Assembly (NCBI GenBank): GCA_946614255.1
Contig: CAMOGS010000013.1
Location: 1-9,315 of the forward strand
DNA: 9,315 nucleotides
Source: UBA3871 sp002392265
Lineage (GTDB): Bacteria > Bacillota > Clostridia > Peptostreptococcales > Anaerovoracaceae
Reading direction: 5' to 3'
Shown here: piece after piece, positions 6,915 to 9,315 of the stretch
How the letters are laid out: each line of letters starts with the position of its first letter
Numbering within the stretch: position 1 is the first letter of the stretch
Translations under genes and position numbers: made by a program
Notes under the pieces: generated by a model
The model's database searches: none
Seen by the model: the letters and a program-made list of their open reading frames with translations, nothing else
Told to the model about the DNA's origin: nothing

Positions 6915-7054
6915 GCGAATCTGGGGACAGGTCCCAAATTGGAAAAAAGTCTAATTTAGGGACAGGTCGACCTGTCCCTAAATTAGCGAAAAGGCGAATT
7001 TGGGGCCTGTCCCCAACCTTCCAAAAAGGCGAATTTGGGACCTGTCCCCAGATT
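6914..7054 (+). repeat. Cluster of palindromic GGGACAGGTCCC-type repeats (REP/BIME-like)
   Basis: About 140 bases between ribU and tsaE consist almost wholly of related palindromes. The core GGGACAGGTCC or its complement GGACCTGTCCC occurs at about 6924-6935, in both halves of the central palindrome, and, as a variant GGGGCCTGTCCCC, at 7002-7014, and again at 7037-7049. The outer units (6918-6940 and 7032-7054) are perfect 23-bp inverted copies. The block GGCGAAT[C/T]TGGG recurs directly at 6914-6925, 6993-7004 and 7028-7039. TTGGGG/CCCCAA at 7000-7016 is another hairpin. The layout resembles REP/BIME elements, which are usually spread by RAYT-type (Y1) transposases; no transposase is present here, so that link is inference. 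There is no spacer regularity of a CRISPR type. Confidence 0.85.
6951..6986. repeat. Perfect 36-bp palindrome
   Basis: The half CTAATTTAGGGACAGGTC (6951-6968) is followed with no spacer by its exact reverse complement (6969-6986), centred on GTCGAC. As RNA or single-stranded DNA it would form a long hairpin; in duplex DNA it could extrude a cruciform. It is two repeat-cluster units fused head to head. There is no T run after it, so it is not a classic terminator. Confidence 0.95.
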
Positions 7055-7060
7055 GGAATT

Positions 7061-7507
7061 ATGAATTTGATTGGGCTTGAAAACGAAATATTTGTGAGCA
7101 GTGAGGATGAGACGCTAAAGCTCGGTGAAATGCTGGCAGAGAGGCTGGACGCGGGGGATGTAGTGGCCCTTGTCGGAGACCTCGGAACAGGCAAAACCGC
7201 ACTTACGCGTTACATTGCCCGCGCCCTTGGAGTCACCGAGGCTGTAACGAGCCCGACCTTTACCATAGTTCAGGAGCACCGCAGCGGACGCATACCGCTT
7301 TACCATTTTGACGTATACAGAGTATATGATCCGGACGAGCTTTATGAAATAGGATTTGACGAATATCTTTTCGGGGACGGAATCTGCATCATAGAGTGGG
7401 CCGATTTAATAGAAGATCTTTTGCCCGAAGGGACGCTGGTCATCAGGATTGAGCGCGGCGAGGGTGAGACCGAAAGAAAATATCATATATCCATAAAGGG
7501 AGAGTAG
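7061..7507 (+). CDS. tsaE: TsaE, tRNA t6A37 biosynthesis P-loop ATPase
   Basis: This 148-residue protein has the usual TsaE length. Walker A GDLGTGKT is at residues 39-46, followed by SPTFTIVQEH (64-73), YHFDVYR and IIEWAD, all TsaE hallmarks. TsaE binds the TsaB-TsaD heterodimer and uses ATP hydrolysis to reset it for new rounds of threonylcarbamoyl transfer to A37 of tRNAs that decode ANN codons. It is the first gene of the tsaE-tsaB-rimI-tsaD run. The ATG at 7061 gives the normal N-terminus, but the upstream sequence offers only a GGA 3 bases before it and no proper Shine-Dalgarno site, because the repeat cluster ends 6 bases upstream. Confidence 0.95.
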   Translation: MNLIGLENEIFVSSEDETLKLGEMLAERLDAGDVVALVGDLGTGKTALTRYIARALGVTEAVTSPTFTIVQEHRSGRIPLYHFDVYRVYDPDELYEIGFDEYLFGDGICIIEWADLIEDLLPEGTLVIRIERGEGETERKYHISIKGE

Positions 7508-7509
7508 CC

Positions 7510-8322
7510 ATGTACATACTGGCAATAGAGACGACCGGACCGCAGCTTTCTGTGGCGGTTGTTAACTCAAAAAACGAAATAGTGGAGCTGGTGGGCGAGC
7601 CCGGATACAACCATCTGACAAACCTGGCACCGATGATAGACGAAATCACCAAGGCGACAAATGTGGACCTTGCAGGGGCTTCGGCTATCGCAGTGAGCGC
7701 GGGGCCGGGATCCTTTACGGGAATCAGAATCGGAGTATCGACAGCCAGAGCGCTCGCGCAGAGCCTGAATATAAAGGCTATAGCGGTACCTACACTGATG
7801 AGCTTTGCTTATCACGTGCCGGACTATCAAGGCGTTATCTGCCCTATATTTGATGCAAGAAGGAGTCAGGTGTACGGCGGGGCCTTTCTGTGGAATCGCG
7901 AGGCAGGCGAGGATGCGCCGGCAAGCGAAAAAATATTCGAAATCGTCCGCTCCGGAGCTTATGCTCTCGAGGATTACCTGCGAATGTTAAACCAGGCGCT
8001 TCAGATAAGCGACAAAAACGAATTCATGCTGTTTGGAGATGGCGTGGCGGTGTATGGCTCGCGAATTGCAGAGTGGGCCAACGAAAAGGGCTACAATTTT
8101 TACGATGCGCGCATGCTCGTAGGCAGCCCGGAGGTTAATGCAGCGCTCAGGCCGGTGAGCAATCTTCAGACTGCCGCATCGGTTGCGAAGCTTGGAATGG
8201 AAATGTTCAAAGAAGGATGCCTCCTTGAATACGGACAGCTGGAGCCTATATACATGAGGCAGGCTGAAGCCGAGAGGAAGCTTGCGGAGAAAAATGCAGG
8301 AAGTAATAATCAGAATATCTGA
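7510..8322 (+). CDS. tsaB: TsaB, tRNA t6A37 threonylcarbamoyl transferase complex subunit (YeaZ)
   Basis: This 270-residue ASKHA-fold protein begins with MYILAIETTGPQLSVAV and carries AVSAGPGSFTGIRIGVSTARALAQ (about residues 61-83), the diagnostic TsaB block, then CPIFDARRSQVYGG. TsaB is a catalytically inactive paralogue of TsaD that forms the heterodimer core of the t6A complex and recruits TsaE. It starts 2 bases after the tsaE stop, with GGGAG at 7498-7502 as ribosome binding site. The C-terminus, with an LEPIYMRQAEAERKL motif, is typical of longer Firmicute TsaB proteins. Its end overlaps rimI by 29 bases, and it terminates with TGA. Confidence 0.96.
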   Translation: MYILAIETTGPQLSVAVVNSKNEIVELVGEPGYNHLTNLAPMIDEITKATNVDLAGASAIAVSAGPGSFTGIRIGVSTARALAQSLNIKAIAVPTLMSFAYHVPDYQGVICPIFDARRSQVYGGAFLWNREAGEDAPASEKIFEIVRSGAYALEDYLRMLNQALQISDKNEFMLFGDGVAVYGSRIAEWANEKGYNFYDARMLVGSPEVNAALRPVSNLQTAASVAKLGMEMFKEGCLLEYGQLEPIYMRQAEAERKLAEKNAGSNNQNI

Positions 8323-8755
8323 AGAAAAAGACATACATCAGATGGCAGAACTCGACAAGATATGTTTCCGCTCGCCATGGAGCGAAGCCTCGTTCACAGC
8401 CGATATCAGGGACAACGAAAGAGCGCTCTATGTGACGGCGGCGGACGGAGATAAGGTTGTCGGATATGCGGGGATGTGGATCATATTCGATGAGGGTCAC
8501 ATCACAAATGTTGCCGTACATCCGGATTATCGGGGGAAGCATCTGGGAAAGCAGATAGTGGAGTTCCTGTTTGAAGAGGCGGCCAAACGCGGAGTTGAAT
8601 CGCAAACTCTCGAGGTTCGTCCTTCAAATGCGCCTGCGCTGGCACTCTACACAAAGCTGGGCTTTTACCCGGCAGGTATTCGAAAAGGGTATTACAGTGA
8701 TAATGGCGAGGATGCCATAATTATGTGGAGAAATAATATGGAAAGGGTAGAGTAA
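8294..8755 (+). CDS. rimI: RimI-like ribosomal protein/protein N-acetyltransferase (GNAT)
   Basis: This 153-residue GNAT enzyme should transfer acetyl from acetyl-CoA to a protein N-terminus; in Escherichia coli RimI acts on ribosomal protein S18. HITNVAVHPDYRGKHLGKQI (residues 69-88) is the acetyl-CoA motif region. The C-terminal block LEVRPSNAPALALYTKLGFY then IRKGYYSDNGEDAIIM is characteristic of RimI. The motif RGKHLG has His where Gly is more usual. I chose ATG 8294, with GGAG at 8286-8289, over an in-frame TTG at 8282 that has worse spacing. The gene overlaps tsaB by 29 bases and shares one base with tsaD (TAATG). The tsaB-rimI-tsaD order is common in Firmicutes; the target protein is not shown by sequence. 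Confidence 0.93.
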   Translation: MQEVIIRISEEKDIHQMAELDKICFRSPWSEASFTADIRDNERALYVTAADGDKVVGYAGMWIIFDEGHITNVAVHPDYRGKHLGKQIVEFLFEEAAKRGVESQTLEVRPSNAPALALYTKLGFYPAGIRKGYYSDNGEDAIIMWRNNMERVE

Positions 8756-9315
8756 TGAAAGACGGTAAGTTCCTTACAATGGCAATAGAGTCAAGCTGCG
8801 ACGAGACCAGCGTAGCTGTCCTTGCCGATGGCAGAGAAATACTCTCCAATGTCATTTCATCTCAAATAGAAATTCATACGCAGTTCGGCGGCGTAGTACC
8901 CGAAATTGCGTCCCGCCATCACTTAAACAATATAAACGCGGTTACCGAGCAGGCACTCGCGCAGGCAAACGTGAAACTTGATGATATAGACCTGATCGGT
9001 GTGACAAGCGGACCCGGACTGATTGGCGCACTCTTGATCGGCGTGGCGACTGCAAAGGCCTTTGCGCTCGCAAAGAATAAGCCTCTGGTGGGGGTGCATC
9101 ATATTCAGGGGCACATCAGCGCCAATTACCTGCAGTATCCGGAGCTGGAGCCGCCTTTCATGGCGCTCGTGCTCTCGGGCGGACGTACGAATATAATAAG
9201 GGTTGCGGATTACGCCAAGTGCCAGGCTTTGGGCCAGCCCAGAGATGATGCAATAGGAGAAGCCTATGACAAGGTTGCTTGGGTTATCGGTCTCGGCTAT
9301 CCGGGCGGCCCTAAA
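8755..9315 (+). CDS. tsaD: TsaD, tRNA t6A37 N6-threonylcarbamoyltransferase catalytic subunit (N-terminal part, runs off the window)
   Basis: The first 187 codons are visible, starting with an ATG that overlaps the rimI stop by one base. TsaD transfers threonylcarbamoyl from its adenylate to A37 of tRNA, in complex with TsaB and TsaE. The N-terminus has AIESSCDETSVAV, then FGGVVPEIASRHH, and the metal-binding HIQGH with His116 and His120. The later part reads LVLSGGRT, RDDAIGEAYDKVA and LGYPGGP. These match TsaD, with some unusual residues: Arg144 where SGGHT normally has His, GQPRDD where GETRDD is common, and Trp in KVAWVIG where Arg is common. The frame is open to the window end. Length beyond this point, normally about 340 residues in total, cannot be checked. 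Confidence 0.94.
   Translation, partial: MKDGKFLTMAIESSCDETSVAVLADGREILSNVISSQIEIHTQFGGVVPEIASRHHLNNINAVTEQALAQANVKLDDIDLIGVTSGPGLIGALLIGVATAKAFALAKNKPLVGVHHIQGHISANYLQYPELEPPFMALVLSGGRTNIIRVADYAKCQALGQPRDDAIGEAYDKVAWVIGLGYPGGPK

Noticed and set aside
6914..7054. CRISPR array
   Set aside because: The units are inverted and irregularly spaced with no unique spacers of constant length, so they are palindromic dispersed-type repeats.
8282..8293. TTG start for rimI
   Set aside because: Its purine-rich site is only one base away, while ATG 8294 has GGAG 4 bases upstream and gives the usual N-terminus.

Overview
The window looks like chromosomal DNA of an anaerobic Firmicute of class Clostridia. 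The signs are strong AGGAG-type ribosome binding sites, tight operons, a PepV-type dipeptidase, a free-standing NifU C-terminal domain protein, an FMN riboswitch in front of a RibU-type ECF substrate-binding subunit, and a tsaE-tsaB-rimI-tsaD cluster. I cannot name a genus. TAA, TAG and TGA all end genes here, so the standard bacterial code applies.

Layout. (1) 1-2951, plus strand: the 3' end of a branched-chain amino acid ABC importer operon, with the tail of livM, complete livG and livF, and a lipoprotein substrate-binding protein. The junctions overlap or nearly touch. (2) 2978-3205: a 75-residue NifU-like Fe-S protein. (3) 3231-4460: a membrane-anchored CapA-family protein interrupted by an in-frame TAA, followed with overlap by a complete PepV-like M20 dipeptidase (4438-5883). 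(4) 5884-6374: a 491-base intergenic region that holds two things. One is a probable small RNA on the minus strand (about 5978 down to 5887), with its own TATAAT box, a bulged 5' hairpin and a U-tailed terminator. The other is a plus-strand promoter, FMN riboswitch and intrinsic terminator that control ribU. (5) 6375-6914: ribU. (6) 6914-7054: a compact cluster of palindromic repeats, including a perfect 36-bp palindrome and a 23-bp inverted repeat, ending 6 bases before tsaE. (7) 7061-9315: tsaE, tsaB, rimI and the first 187 codons of tsaD, which encode the bacterial tRNA t6A37 machinery plus a GNAT acetyltransferase.

How the genes work together. LivM, LivG and LivF form the inner-membrane channel and the two ATPases of an amino acid importer, and the lipoprotein is its likely binding component. 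PepV releases amino acids from dipeptides. RibU captures riboflavin for a shared ECF energising module encoded elsewhere, and is shut off by FMN through transcription termination. TsaE, TsaB and TsaD work together to install threonylcarbamoyl on A37 of ANN-decoding tRNAs.

The items most worth a second look are the minus-strand small RNA, the palindromic repeat cluster pressed against the tsaE start, and the nonsense codon in capA.
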